Assembly: GCA_025024175.1 (NCBI GenBank)
Contig: QCXZ01000064.1
Location: 20,890,286 to 20,954,285, forward strand
Direction of reading: 5' to 3'
From: Rhyzopertha dominica
Lineage: Eukaryota > Arthropoda > Insecta > Coleoptera > Bostrichidae
Length of the DNA: 64,000 bases
Shown: positions 32,101 through 40,022 of the stretch, piece after piece
How positions within the stretch are numbered: the first letter of the stretch is position 1
Layout of the letters: every line of letters starts with the position of its first letter
The notes under the pieces: model-generated
The model's input: the letters and a program-made list of their open reading frames with translations, nothing else
What the model was told of the DNA's origin: nothing
Databases searched by the model: none
Translations under genes and position numbers: made by a program

Positions 32101-34870
32101 GTCAAGTTTTTAAACCGCGCGCCACAGACACACAGCGCTCTCTCTGTAGCGCGTGCTCATGCTGGTGCTGTTCCGTCGTGTCAACTGACAACATTTGTTT
32201 ATTAATTGCGATCACGGTATGCTTTTGTTTGATTTGTAAAATTTGGATTAAAATGACACCCAAACGTAAACAAGATCATAGTTCGTTTGTTTTACTGAAA
32301 AAAAAAGAAAGAAGAGGACGAGTCGAGCGAAAATGAACCAATATCACCTAGAAACAATGTCATCAGCGACTTATCATCGTTGACTCGAAGTTATTCCGGT
32401 AGGTACATCCTCTGGGTGTGGACTCTCCTACTGTATGAACTCTGTCTGTCCCACAAGTGAGGTAATTAATATTCAATTACCTACCATTTAAACCAATCAT
32501 CGGTTTATTCTAGTTTGAACTTCTTTAAACTAAATTTCTAGGCACGCGCTCTCACCTCCGTGAATGACATAGTTTTATAGATATTTACGGCGTTATTTAC
32601 CTAAAATCGGCCAATAATCAGAAAGGGGTTGCAGGACCCACGATAAAAATTTCTCTCACTATGAGTTCAAGTTTGATAATGAGAAAAAATAACAGGTATA
32701 CACATATCAAAATAAAATTTTGTGTGCTCTTTATAGTGTGTTAGTCTTTACCATGATAAAGCCTGCCCATAATGGAAGTCAGGAAGTGTTTTGTGCAAAA
32801 CAACTACGACAAAGCTGAAATAGTTGCATTGTAAAATGTAAACAATTTCACATTACTAAAAACGCTTCAAGAGCGCCCAAGTCACTTTCCGTTTTCAAGC
32901 GCCTGCCGAGATCTGTCACGCTGACAGGCGTTCCGACATCTTTTGCTGACTATTTCGGTGTGATTTGGGTATTTTGCAGCAGATTAGTGTGTTTATAGTT
33001 TTTCCTCTCGTTTGATTGCCGTGCAAAATTTTTTCTAGATATTTTCCATTTTGGGCACACCGAAATAAATTTGGTTTGGAACGCAAAATCACATATTTAT
33101 ACACATCGCTAACCACACACTATGTTTTTGATTACAAAGATTACAAAACTGTATTAGTTTTGTCTAAAAATCCACAGACCTAAAAGTTCTATTCAAATGT
33201 TTTTTATTTGAAAACAGTTTTTAAAATTGCATTTTCTATCACCTGTCAAATGTTGTTGGTGTATTTCGAGAACACGCTGTATAANAAAACAAGCAATTTC
33301 TCCAATGGGTCAAGCCCCCCCCCCCCCCCCAAACCAAAATCCTTTAAAGGGCGCACATTACATTATCCTTTTGACGGTTACTTTGTACTGCAAGTAGACA
33401 TACGATTTCTTTGTATAGTTTTAAACGAAGTTTCAAAGTATTGCTGTTGTTTGCAGGAACGCTTTGATTTTTCTTTCAGTTCTGCATATTACAGTCAGAA
33501 TAAGATATTTTTGGGAAAGGATTTTCTAGTTACATAATTTCGAATTTATCACGAATGCATTCTAGTAAGTCAGCAGAAGCAACTAATACTCAAAAAGAAA
33601 TACAACCAATATTCGTCTAAGTTGCGCAGTTTTTGCATTAATAGGTCTTCTATTTACACTTTTATTTATCCTATTACCAAAAAGGAATAAGGGAGGACTT
33701 GCAAAACTGCCCAAACATTGTCAAAATTTGTAAATCTGTAGAAGCTACGTTTTGAGAAACTGATAATTACAGCCATTAGATCACTTTAAGATGAGATATT
33801 AACAAATAAATTAAATATTGTAAACTGGTCCATTTGCACACATCATGCAGAAAAAGACACGACCTAGACGCAAGCAATTTAGTTGGAGAGCAAGCTTACT
33901 ACAAATATCAGATGAAATCAGATACTAGAATACTAGCCGAAATCGTAATTACTTGCGCTCACACACATTGCAGAAAGGGAAAGGTATCAAAACTACTACT
34001 ATATGAAAATAACCACAACAAATGGAGCCCATGACTGCTTTGACCGGGTAAGAGACTAGCTTTTGATGCTGAATTTAGATCCGTGTATTTTGCAAGATGT
34101 TAATGCTTATGATTATTATTGTATAGCCGATATTAAAAAACAGCCTCGCGCTTTGTGATAATTCGTATTTCTCCTATTAGGATAAAGCTACTTAGGTGGC
34201 AATGTGAAATACTTGACATCAAGAGACTTCATTTTGTAGACGTAAGGGAAATTACCATCACTTTCTTGTTGCCAACTACCTGACCATTTACCTATAGATC
34301 TTTCGAGCGTTGAAATATATATGCCTGCATGATATCTAAAAGTAACTTTTTGTCAATCATCTCTTGCTTCATGAAAAGTATTTAAGAAGTTGCAATGTCT
34401 TATCACGTATGTATATGATGTCATAAAGGTAGTTTCATTTACGATATGTATATAGTAGTATACTAAGCGCTATTCCATGATCAACAAAATTCTTCTAACA
34501 TTCCCTTTTCTGCATGTTATAGCATAGAAACTAGCTATCTAGAATACTATAACTGGAATATGTTTCAGGTGCCAGCCACGTAGACGACATTGGCTATTTA
34601 TTTAGGAACCATCGCACGCCAAAAGAAATAGCAAAGGGCAGCATAGAAGACATAAGCATAGACAGGATCGTTAGGCTGTGGACAAACTTTGCCAAGTACG
34701 GCAATCCAACACCCTTCAAGGATGATAATCTTTTGAAGATAACCTGGCCTGCTGCCACGAAGGATTGGATTAAATACCTAGAAATTGGAAATAACTTCAC
34801 AGTAGCTGCTAATCCGGACCAAGCACGCATTAAATTCTGGGATGATATTTATAAACAGTACTTCAAATGA
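10903..34870 (+). CDS. Secreted carboxylesterase (type B), six exons
   Basis: Joining 10903-11103, 12284-12430, 12482-12638, 26068-26432, 30051-30543 and 34569-34870 gives 1665 nt, an uninterrupted frame of 554 residues plus TGA. Every junction is GT...AG and phase-compatible. An N-terminal hydrophobic segment (residues 1-21) suggests secretion. Carboxylesterase/lipase landmarks appear in order: EDCLYLNVF, oxyanion-hole HGGGF (132-136), nucleophile elbow GESAG with Ser216, Glu342 in DNEG, and His458 in GASHVDD. The length is typical of insect esterases. There is no KDEL-like tail. The family hydrolyses carboxylic esters (dietary, pheromone, hormone or xenobiotic); the substrate here is unknown. 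Two unresolved bases fall in exon 5 and one in the following donor (GTANGT). The introns carry most of the transposons in this half of the window. It could be juvenile-hormone-esterase-like, but nothing specific supports that. Confidence 0.9.
11104..12283 (+). other. Esterase intron 1
   Basis: GTAAGA...TTTTAG. An open frame at 11268-11663 has no motif. No inserted element was recognised. Confidence 0.6.
12284..12430 (+). CDS. Esterase exon 2
   Basis: Encodes residues 68-116, starting PPEPPEPWQG, the usual position of the APEP.PW block. It includes the conserved Cys in EDCLYLNVF and ends TKE before GTGCGT. Confidence 0.85.
12431..12481 (+). other. 51-nt mini-intron, open and in frame
   Basis: GTGCGT...CTTCAG with a pyrimidine-rich 3' half. 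It is 51 nt (17 codons) and has no stop in frame, so the sequence also reads straight through. Removing it gives the usual esterase spacing between the NVFTK and VMVFIHGGGF blocks. Retaining it would insert 17 residues before the oxyanion hole. Confidence 0.75.
12482..12638 (+). CDS. Esterase exon 3 (oxyanion hole)
   Basis: Encodes residues 117-168 plus the first base of Gly169. It contains HGGGF and the conserved INYRLG..G block, and ends in a phase-1 junction before GTATGT. Confidence 0.85.
12639..13880 (+). other. Esterase intron 3, proximal unique part
   Basis: Start of the 13.4-kb third intron. Short open frames (12875-13066 plus, 13468-13821 minus) have no motif. I see no assignable element. 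Confidence 0.4.
13960..15330 (+). pseudogene. DDE transposase pseudogene (Tc1/mariner superfamily, DDE_3 type)
   Basis: Blocks typical of this insect transposase family appear in order but in shifting frames. They are an N-terminal DNA-binding stretch (QTREVIAHTI near 13,995; KTGLDEFYMGVLRRNVIN near 14,190-14,240), a GT-AG intron at about 14,253-14,351, IIFMDETYID with the first catalytic Asp (about 14,570), GFIPNAHLRFKS (about 14,700), VIDNAPYHNVKV with the second Asp (about 14,840), and PPYHADLNPIEMVWATIKHF with the catalytic Glu (about 15,010-15,065). An acidic Ser/Asp-rich tail ends at 15,325. At least three frameshifts, stops and a deletion after the second block inactivate it. Confidence 0.75.
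15493..15500. repeat. Foldback element target-site duplication, left
   Basis: TATACGAA, identical to 25,202-25,209 and directly outside the terminal inverted repeat. Confidence 0.8.
15501..16064 (+). repeat. Left arm of foldback element, outer part
   Basis: The terminal inverted repeat is followed by forward 147-bp units. The anchor AGTTATAAG recurs at 15,621, 15,768 and 15,915, and the next is cut by the retrotransposon at 16,062, exactly 147 bp each time. Bases 16,061-16,064 (TAGT) are the left copy of the retrotransposon target duplication. Confidence 0.85.
16065..16428 (+). repeat. Collapsed upstream retrotransposon copy
   Basis: It opens with the first 21-23 bases of the LTR, then jumps directly to the element's 3' untranslated region, matching 21,109-21,445 apart from an N there, and runs into the complete 5' LTR. 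It is what remains of a head-to-tail partner that lost most of its LTR, gag and pol. Confidence 0.8.
16429..17008 (+). repeat. Gypsy element 5' LTR
   Basis: Starts TGATACACTACGCG and ends CCGTTTACGTCA. Inside are a palindrome CTCCCCTTAAGGGAG, a TATA box, four related copies of a CCCTGTGAAAACTGG motif (about 16,656-16,853) and an AATAAA at about 16,937. Confidence 0.9.
16611..16618 (+). promoter_or_regulatory. LTR TATA box
   Basis: TATAAATA in the middle of the LTR, followed about 20-30 bp downstream by the likely start region. The same site is present in the 3' LTR near 21,628. Confidence 0.6.
17011..17027 (+). other. Primer-binding site
   Basis: TGGCGCCCAACGTGGGG begins two bases after the 5' LTR. 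The TGG start (complement of a tRNA CCA end) and position are as expected for minus-strand priming in gypsy elements. Confidence 0.75.
17069..17962 (+). CDS. Gypsy Gag polyprotein
   Basis: A 297-residue frame directly after the leader. Residues 90-260 look like a retrotransposon capsid domain (…GAAAQWFRSYVE…, helical, with LLSKLYGQKQ). The C-terminal part carries a Cys-Cys-His-Cys cluster, CRMCPGYHYHKDC, resembling a nucleocapsid zinc knuckle with slightly unusual spacing, followed by a Pro/Arg-rich tail. Gag would package the element RNA in cytoplasmic particles. It overlaps pol by about 88 bp with pol in the -1 frame, so pol is probably made by -1 frameshifting. I could not single out a slippery site. 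Codon use is GC-rich compared with the host genes. Confidence 0.85.
   Translation: MTTRAGNPLPSSRSSELAPEGLAMNIATELTQATSPSALGLEAVHPENNSSNDGDSVAMPPSTTPSSEVTKLLEAVATLISRQSSLPEARPSFAGLPSEDPEVYLRQVEDYAARNPQPDLTKFAANQLKGAAAQWFRSYVELSLSWVQFRELLIRKYASAEVTANLLSKLYGQKQVANEPAEIFLRKKIELFRRLQPSVSEEEAVKILIELLTPALRPYLRMGSLASFEELLERASVIEGDLAQLKSSAPRREEPPKCRMCPGYHYHKDCPERRPPPPENWRRAEPATAQPPAQVRP
17875..21124 (+). pseudogene. Gypsy Pol polyprotein, one frameshift in RNase H
   Basis: Domain order is protease, reverse transcriptase, RNase H, integrase, as in Ty3/gypsy. The protease has LDTAAS (near 18,045). The reverse transcriptase has FCVDYRQIN, LPFGLKTAP and catalytic YLDD (near 18,985). RNase H starts at QTDAS (near 19,430). 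The frame then breaks: the first frame stops at 19,477-19,479, while the matching continuation (YQLDNDK…IAYGS) is in the frame open to 21,124. One indel near 19,450 explains this. Integrase has an HHCC zinc site (H…H…CMLC, 20,120-20,250), Asp in VDLMG, Asp in SDNG and Glu in NPTER. A short C-terminal domain ends MGEQ. There is no env or chromodomain that I recognise. Confidence 0.85.
21125..21445 (+). other. Gypsy 3' untranslated region and polypurine tract
   Basis: Non-coding stretch between the pol stop and the 3' LTR, with short GTGTAGTGTAGTGG-type repeats. It ends in AAAGGGGGGGCGAAT, a polypurine tract immediately before the LTR TG. A second copy lies upstream at 16,088-16,428. Confidence 0.75.
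21446..22026 (+). repeat. Gypsy element 3' LTR
   Basis: 581 bp, about 99.5 percent identical to the 5' LTR by eye. Differences include C/G in TTGCCAATCG versus TTGGCAATCG, G/C in CCTGAAGCCC versus CCTGAACCCC, and one extra A. Confidence 0.9.
22027..23515 (+). repeat. Left arm of foldback element, inner part
   Basis: Continuation of the forward 147-bp array after the retrotransposon, starting with the second TAGT (22,027-22,030). Anchors at 22,028, 22,175, 22,322, 22,469, 22,616, 22,763, 22,910, 23,057, 23,204 and 23,351 are all spaced exactly 147 bp. Shared variants show a four-unit (588-bp) higher-order period: 22,175 resembles 22,763, and 22,322 resembles 22,910. Confidence 0.85.
23516..25201 (-). 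repeat. Right arm of foldback element
   Basis: Reverse-complement 147-bp units with CTTATAAC-type anchors at 23,576, 23,723, 23,911, 24,063, 24,210, 24,336, 24,483, 24,630, 24,777, 24,924 and 25,071. Spacing is mostly 147. The exceptions are a short duplication plus a 23-bp C tract (23,877-23,899), a 13-bp C tract (24,041-24,053) and a 21-bp loss before 24,336. It ends in the terminal inverted repeat. Confidence 0.85.
25202..25209. repeat. Foldback element target-site duplication, right
   Basis: TATACGAA, the partner of 15,493-15,500. Confidence 0.8.
25270..25540 (+). pseudogene. Mariner-type transposon 3' fragment
   Basis: Shares with 62,040-62,310 the sequence around GAGTTAATGTAAGAAG (GAATTAATGTAAGAAG here), then AAATA-AGTATTGTTCA, then TTCCTTCATAG-TGG-TAGATTTCTTTG. 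The other copy preserves a YSPDL-type block ahead of it, so both look like the 3' end of one mariner family. No intact coding remains. Confidence 0.45.
26068..26432 (+). CDS. Esterase exon 4 (nucleophile Ser)
   Basis: Completes Gly169 and encodes residues 170-290, including LKDQAMALKWI and GESAG with Ser216 (codon near 26,209). Acceptor GTTTCAG, donor GTAAGT. It is separated from exon 3 by 13.4 kb of intron, yet the frame and phase match exactly. Confidence 0.9.
26433..28620 (+). other. Esterase intron 4, proximal part
   Basis: AT-rich with no recognised element. A phrase close to TATATTAAGTACTGATGTTAC occurs twice (about 27,725 and 27,930), which hints at an old repeat. Open frames at 26,631 and 26,995 lack motifs. 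Confidence 0.4.
28630..29510 (-). pseudogene. Tc1/mariner-type transposase pseudogene
   Basis: On the minus strand (29,506 down to 28,640) three open blocks follow the family order. First is a helix-turn-helix region with RTFYHTIKYCEQVSPC. Second is a region reading KLGRRFEDSHKIISREIARN and LKSRRRQKRPKYT, then VDYETYFTLEN (first catalytic Asp) and GNDGFYTD. Third is FWPDLSSCHYV with the second Asp, near 28,685. The two large pieces are in different frames (overlap at 29,132-29,154), a stop interrupts at about 28,850, and a further frame change precedes the FWPDLSSCHYV block. The C-terminal Glu/Asp block is not seen. It is inactive and lies antisense within an esterase intron. Confidence 0.7.
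29511..30050 (+). other. Esterase intron 4, distal part
   Basis: No gene. A short inverted repeat (ACACCTACTT near 29,720 and AAGTAGGTGT near 29,780) may mark a small element. Confidence 0.4.
30051..30543 (+). CDS. Esterase exon 5 (acidic triad member)
   Basis: Encodes residues 291-454 plus the first base of Gly455. It includes PVIEKE, FARVPVMMGYADNEG with Glu342, and TDTWFLYG. Acceptor CTTCCAG; donor is GTANGT with one unresolved base. Ns at 30,480 and 30,505 leave two residues undetermined. Confidence 0.88.
30544..31916 (+). other. Esterase intron 5, proximal part
   Basis: AT-rich, no recognised gene or element. Confidence 0.4.
31917..33342 (+). mobile_element. hAT-like non-autonomous element, degraded
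   Basis: It opens CAGTAGCGGATCCAGGGGAG, a terminus type I associate with insect hAT elements, followed by a GGGGCTCAAG-CCCC palindrome with poly-C. It closes with a similar GGGTCAAGCCCC tract near 33,308-33,330, but the expected terminal CCTGGATCCGC is missing. At 32,253 a start MTPKRKQDHSSF resembles the N-terminus of some hAT transposases, followed by frameshifted Lys/Glu-rich sequence; nothing further of a transposase is left. TTTAAAG at 31,910-31,916 and 33,343-33,349 might be a residual target duplication, though one end is truncated. Confidence 0.45.
33350..34568 (+). other. Esterase intron 5, distal part
   Basis: No gene or clear repeat recognised. Ends TGTTTCAG before exon 6. Confidence 0.45.
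34569..34870 (+). CDS. Esterase exon 6 (catalytic His)
   Basis: Completes Gly455 and encodes residues 456-554, including GASHVDDIGYLF with His458, the LWTNFAKYGNPTP block and a C-terminus ending KQYFK, then TGA at 34,868-34,870. No retention or anchor signal is visible. Confidence 0.9.
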
Positions 34871-37055
34871 GTTATCAGCAAGTCCGTATTCTTATCTAAT
34901 TACTACACATAAGTTATTTAACATTATTGTATTATTTATTAGTTATGTAATGATTTATCACCAAAGTTCTTATTACTTACTGCTTCTGAAGTATAAATAT
35001 AGATAATATTATAAGTATCCAAATATGTTGAGTTTTATTCTATGTATAATACATATCGCTTCGAAAGACACAAGTTCGTTGAAACAGAAGTATTTTCTGT
35101 GGTAAATGCTGTTTGTATAAAGCAAAAGCAAATGTAGATACTCTTATTAAATGCATCCACTTGTTCAGTGATAGCATTCACGGTTTGCACGCAGTATTAG
35201 TACACTGAGAAAAACTATACTTTCTATATAATTCACTTTGATAAGTATTAGTGTAATAGTAAATCAGTAATAGCTTAGTATGCAACTTCACTTCATAAAA
35301 CCAGAAGCTCTCGCACGTGTTTTCGACAGTTACAGTTTCTTAAAGAAACGTCATCAGATTGAAGATTGCGTCACAATTAAATGACGAATAAAATCAAAAA
35401 ATTTGTAGTGAATTCAATGAATGTATTTTCTGAGCATGTTTAAAGAACATAATTTCTTTATTCGGACTCCATTTAGCTTGTTTACAGCACATCTGCATTT
35501 TACTGATATTTTGACGTTTAAAATGATAGTAACAGGAAATAAAATAAAGAGAGAAATGTTTCTTATAATATAAATTTGTTACCGCCTATGTTATTTGTAT
35601 TAACTGATGAACTGATAACAATAAAATTACTATGCAACAAATGCAATGGAGTAACGTAGGTAAAGCAACTCTTATGGACCAGGATCTAACAGTAGCCTTG
35701 TTACTACTTTAGACCATTAACTAATTTATTGCAAATACTGACTAATTACAAGTATTCATTCAATCTTAGACATTTACGTTTGCGAGACAGTGGTTCACAA
35801 TAGCATGAAGCGGTTATGCACACCAGGACATTTTCTACCCACAAATCGCAGTTGCTTATCGGTGGTCGATTATTACTGCACTAAACGTATTTCACCGTAC
35901 CCAAGGTGCTATAAACCGCGCTAAAGACGTAAAGATTGTTATATTAATTCTCGCTTATTTACCACACAAAAGAAAAAGCACGATAAATACGATATCTTCA
36001 ATAAATAATATAGGTAGTAAAGTAAAAATAAAATAACAAACAAAATAATTTTGTTTTAGTTTAGTTTGAGAATCCTTGGTTTCTGGATAGATATTTCTTC
36101 TTTTTACAGAGACCTGCTAGTAACTAATAGGTATTATACTCATTTTGTATGCTAAATGAGTGGAAACGAATATAATTTTGACGTCTTTAACAGGGTAAAA
36201 TTTTTATTAGTGTAAAATTTGAATTATATTATATTTTATTACTTATCTTACCCTGTTACAGAGATGTGTACCAATTATTGAAGAAGACAGGACTCGTACT
36301 GATGAAATTCGTGAAAACTGTAAATGTCTCACTTGGATAGTACAAGTTGATTTTCCAGTGAATAAAAAAAACATACAAAAGAACGCTCAAGCTTTAGACG
36401 AGCTACATTGCCAAAACTGGAAAAGAATAGTATATCCTTAATTATTGAAAAAGTAAAAAATAGCTTACAATTGAATATTCTTCATATATAACAAAATACT
36501 AGAATACAGGATAGGATAACTATCATATTTTTTTTGTTTCAACAACTAAAAGAGCTTAAGGTAATGGGAGTTTAGTACCTGCAGCCCATTAACCTAAAAC
36601 ATTAACAAGTTTGCTGAAAGGTTAGATCGGATCCTATATAGAAGATAGGATCCGTTCTAAAACTAAATACATATTTAAGTGATGTTTACAATAATTCTAT
36701 TTTATTGTTGCCCTACCTACCATGTACAGCTGTGTACTTTGAAAATGAAACGATCTAGAAAGGTTGTGAACATGGGATAAATACTTTTTTAGTAGCAGGT
36801 ATAAAACTATATAAGCTGACCAAATATTGCCATCTATTAATATTAGGTCAAAAATAGTTATTACGTACAATAAGCCGAAATAAAACTATTACTGAGTTTA
36901 GGAAAATGATATATTAATTATAATAGCATGCTCTTTTCCAATTGGTAAACAATCTAAATAACTTAAGTATTACAATACAATAACATTTGAAGAAGTCAGA
37001 CTTAAGTTGAATGGCACAGCAATTTTTTTGAAGAGCCTAATACTAAAACGTCCAT
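34871..37055. other. Intergenic between esterase and coleoptericin genes
   Basis: No gene. Two small inverted repeats stand out. TAACAGGGTAA at 36,188-36,198 is inverted at 36,248-36,258. A 10-bp perfect hairpin CGGATCCTAT / ATAGGATCCG lies at 36,628-36,654 with a 7-base loop. Neither has an obvious role. Confidence 0.45.
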
Positions 37056-37574
37056 TTACCAGTTTACACCGACATGCCATTCAGGCTTCGACTTCTGAGG
37101 ACCTCTAACCACTTTAGACCACTGTCCATTGACTTCATATCCATCGCCTTTGTGCTGCGTATTAACAGAAACTTTGGTGTTGCCATTTTCACGCTGAATA
37201 TCGACACCGTGATTGCGGTTGCTGTTGCTACCTTGATTGCCAACTTTAGAATAATCAGGTGCCCCAGGCTGCCAGGAGCGTTTGTGACGAACTAGAAACT
37301 CATCAGCTTGAGGTGGAAGGAAATAGCTGTCTGCCTGTTCCAATTCTTGTGGAACAACTGATCTCTTCTCGCGGTCCTCTTCTTCTACATCGGGTAGTCC
37401 GTAGTTTACCAGGAAGCGACCTCTGCCTTCTTCCGCGTCTGAATCGGAGACCTGGTGGATCTGATCTTCTATGTCTCGATTGTTCATCGCCAGCAGGGGT
37501 AAAGTATTGCGATAGGGGTAGACGTTAGAAACAGTAATGACTGCCATGAGGGCGATGATGAAGGTTGGCATCAT
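37056..37574 (-). CDS. Coleoptericin-type antimicrobial peptide precursor
   Basis: 172 residues from ATG at 37,574. There is a signal-like N-terminus (MMPTFIIALMAV, to about residue 19), then an acidic propeptide with EKR (69-71), then a furin-type RHKR (96-99). The mature region Ser100-Trp172 has 73 residues, starts SWQPGAPD and carries WSKVVRGPQKSKPEWHVG, the C-terminal signature of coleoptericins/holotricins, which are Gly/Pro-rich antibacterial peptides secreted into beetle haemolymph. A splice acceptor (TTGCAG) lies three bases before the first ATG. A 50-nt GT-AG intron (37,578-37,627) would link it in frame to an upstream ATG (37,640-37,642), adding MACTEQ, so the start is either MMPTF or MACTEQ. 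Expression is probably induced by immune signalling, as in the family. Confidence 0.88.
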   Translation of the reverse strand: MMPTFIIALMAVITVSNVYPYRNTLPLLAMNNRDIEDQIHQVSDSDAEEGRGRFLVNYGLPDVEEEDREKRSVVPQELEQADSYFLPPQADEFLVRHKRSWQPGAPDYSKVGNQGSNSNRNHGVDIQRENGNTKVSVNTQHKGDGYEVNGQWSKVVRGPQKSKPEWHVGVNW

Positions 37575-37577
37575 TTG

Positions 37578-37627
37578 CTGCAAGATACAATAATAATTAA
37601 AATCATTACTTTTCCTACTTATTTTAC
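37578..37627 (-). other. Short intron at the 5' end of the coleoptericin gene
   Basis: Minus strand GTAAAATAAG...TATCTTGCAG, 50 nt. The corresponding acceptor is preserved in both damaged copies (near 47,075 and 50,125). Confidence 0.6.
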
Positions 37628-37720
37628 CTCAGTACAAGCCATATTCCGGTATAAAACTGTGTCGCATTTGAATAGCTCAAATAAGGATTGCTATCGAAAT
37701 TATTTGGCCCTATTTAATCG

Positions 37721-37730
37721 GTTATATAAT
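37721..37730 (-). promoter_or_regulatory. Possible TATA box of the coleoptericin gene
   Basis: ATTATATAAC on the minus strand, about 80 bp upstream of the MACTE ATG. This allows a start site about 30 bp downstream. Position-based guess only. Confidence 0.25.
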
Positions 37731-37739
37731 AGTTATTAT

Positions 37740-38593
37740 CGTAAGTTGGTTCAACTCACGACACTTGACGGATTATGTTAGGTAATGTTTTGGTAGTTGC
37801 ATGTAGTTAGGTGATAGTAAATATGTCAAGGAATCAAAAGGAGACATGCGAAGAGATTTTACGCATTCATTTCAAATATCCCTTTATGCCCAATCGGATG
37901 AGGGTTAAATGTGGAAGTTAAATGTGGCTTATTCATAACTGTTTCCAATGTTCTCAAAAACTTTCATCCCCGTCTCACCTTCAACAACAAACAAGGGACG
38001 AGTCGAAAATTTAGACCAGTTTGTAAAAAAACCACCCAGAAGGCAGTGCGTTTTTTTACGAAATCCAAATTTAACAAATAGAGATGTCAAAAAATTATAG
38101 GGTTCTGTCTTAGGTCCCAGATTTTTTACACTGTTCATCAACGGTATAACGTAACGTAAACATTTTAATTCATGTGCATGACCTTAAACTTTATAGTACT
38201 ACTCATTCAACTATTGATTGTGTTCGCTTACAAAACAACCTCGAATGTAAGTAATCAGGGCTTCGGTCACCAACAAATAAAACAATCCTTTTACCTAATT
38301 GCCGATGAGCTTTCGGAGCTGTTTGGCTCCTTCTACAGGTCCTAAAATATATTATTTTCTTTATTTGTACAACCAACCATAACTTACTTATAGTACTTGA
38401 TTGACAATTTGTCTTTTTAATTACTAGATGTTATTTTCTCTAAATGTTATAATTAATTTGTTAATTACCCCTGACTGTGTAGTTAATTTTCTATATTGCT
38501 GTTAAGCCCCCTTAAATATTACAGTACCATAAGTTGATGTAATATCTCCATTGTACGTTAAAAAGGGACCACGGGTCGATTTTGTAGCGATTA
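37740..38593. other. Intergenic upstream of coleoptericin
   Basis: No gene recognised; the open frame at 37,929-38,141 (minus) has no motif. A weak kB-like AGGGATATTT (minus, near 37,875-37,884) is the only candidate immune element I noticed. Confidence 0.35.
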
Positions 38594-38601
38594 CATACAT
38601 G

Positions 38602-39891
38602 CAAAGGCGGATCCAGGGGAGGTCATGGGGGTCATGACCCCCCCCCCCTGGGCCTGGGCTGGGTATAGTTCGACCACTAATAATTTTTCTATGTAATTGA
38701 TATATTTCATAAAATAATTGCTATAATGGCGAGCGCATACATGCACGGACAACACGCACTATTAACTGTTTTTAAGCAAAAAAACACAACATCGAAATTT
38801 ATTCCCAGAGCAATGAGCGGCAACATAGTTTTGGGAGGAAATCGAATTGGATTTTTGGCAGTTTAGCTGTTTAGAACACGTGACTTTCCAAATGTCGGTG
38901 GAGAGGTATACATAAAAACAATGCTACTTCTACACTGTCATAGAAATCCCATTACTTAATACTAATGTCAATCACTAGAGGAAATCGTTCATTCAGTCAC
39001 TTAGATTCGAATCATTCAAATCGTTTATGAATCGTTACCAAAACGAGTTAGCAAGCTGCAAGACCTGGTTAAAGAGAGCTGTAAATTGTGTGCCGTAACC
39101 AGTAACTGTAGCAGTGTTGCAGTGTTAACTTTTTCAATTTATTTACTATTGCTTTAACGATAAAAAATCATACCTAACAAATCAGTATGTATAGTAGAAT
39201 TATAATGGTTTGATATTTTCTGATATATACCTTTGTAAACCACTTTAGCGTAGATTTTTGAAAGGAACATATAAGACAAGTATATTATGGCTGAAATGTA
39301 TTAGGTACATGCTTAAACTGAAATGGTAATTGATTTGTTTCTAATTTCTCCAAATCAAGGCTTGAATTGTTAAAATCGAACGACTCGCTCATGAATGACC
39401 GGACTTTACCAGTACATTTTAAGTTTCCACGGTTTCCTATGCGCGCATTGCCTGCCTGTCGGAAACCATATTGAATGACGTAATCCCCAAAAGTCTAATG
39501 AACGTTATGTTTTAATCTGTCATGTGCGTTACGTAGTGCTTTGATATCGTATTATTTGGTAAAAGATGGCTTGTTTTTGTAAATTTGCTAATAAAAACGA
39601 AAGCACAGCACTAATGAATGTCAACCCTTAGTGCCTTACCTGTGACGATTTAATTTTATTATCATTGATTGTTTTTACCAGAGAAACATAGCGACTGAAG
39701 TGGATTGAAGTTACAATTCGTTTCGCGAGAAGACAAAAAAACGAAAAATTAATTTGGTATTTGATTAAAATTATTTCAGCTGATAACAATAAAATACTAT
39801 TTCTTTTTCAATTAGATTATTTTAACAAACTGTAGCCCGTCCTGAGTAGGTGACCCCCCCCCCCCTGATTTGAAAGCTGGATCCGCCCTTG
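38602..39891. mobile_element. Non-autonomous hAT-type transposon
   Basis: The termini CAAAGGCGGATCCAG (38,602) and CTGGATCCGCCCTTG (ending 39,891) are inverted repeats followed inward by poly-C tracts. The perfect 8-bp repeat CATACATG flanks them (38,594-38,601 and 39,892-39,899), the target-duplication length of hAT elements. The 1.29 kb inside has no transposase frame that I can recognise. Confidence 0.75.
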
Positions 39892-40022
39892 CATACATGC
39901 CGAGGCTAATTTTATTAATACTAAGATTACATCTCTTACAAATATATTCTGCTCATATAAAATGATACATAGCTTTCTTTATGTTAACGATTTTGTATGA
40001 AACACTTGTATACACATACACA

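Noticed and set aside
36628..36654. 10-bp perfect hairpin considered as a terminator
   Set aside because: Rho-independent-type terminators do not apply to eukaryotic genes, and no transcript end is indicated.
37074..37528. Plus-strand open frames over the coleoptericin gene
   Set aside because: They are antisense shadows; the minus-strand frame has signal peptide, furin site and family signature.
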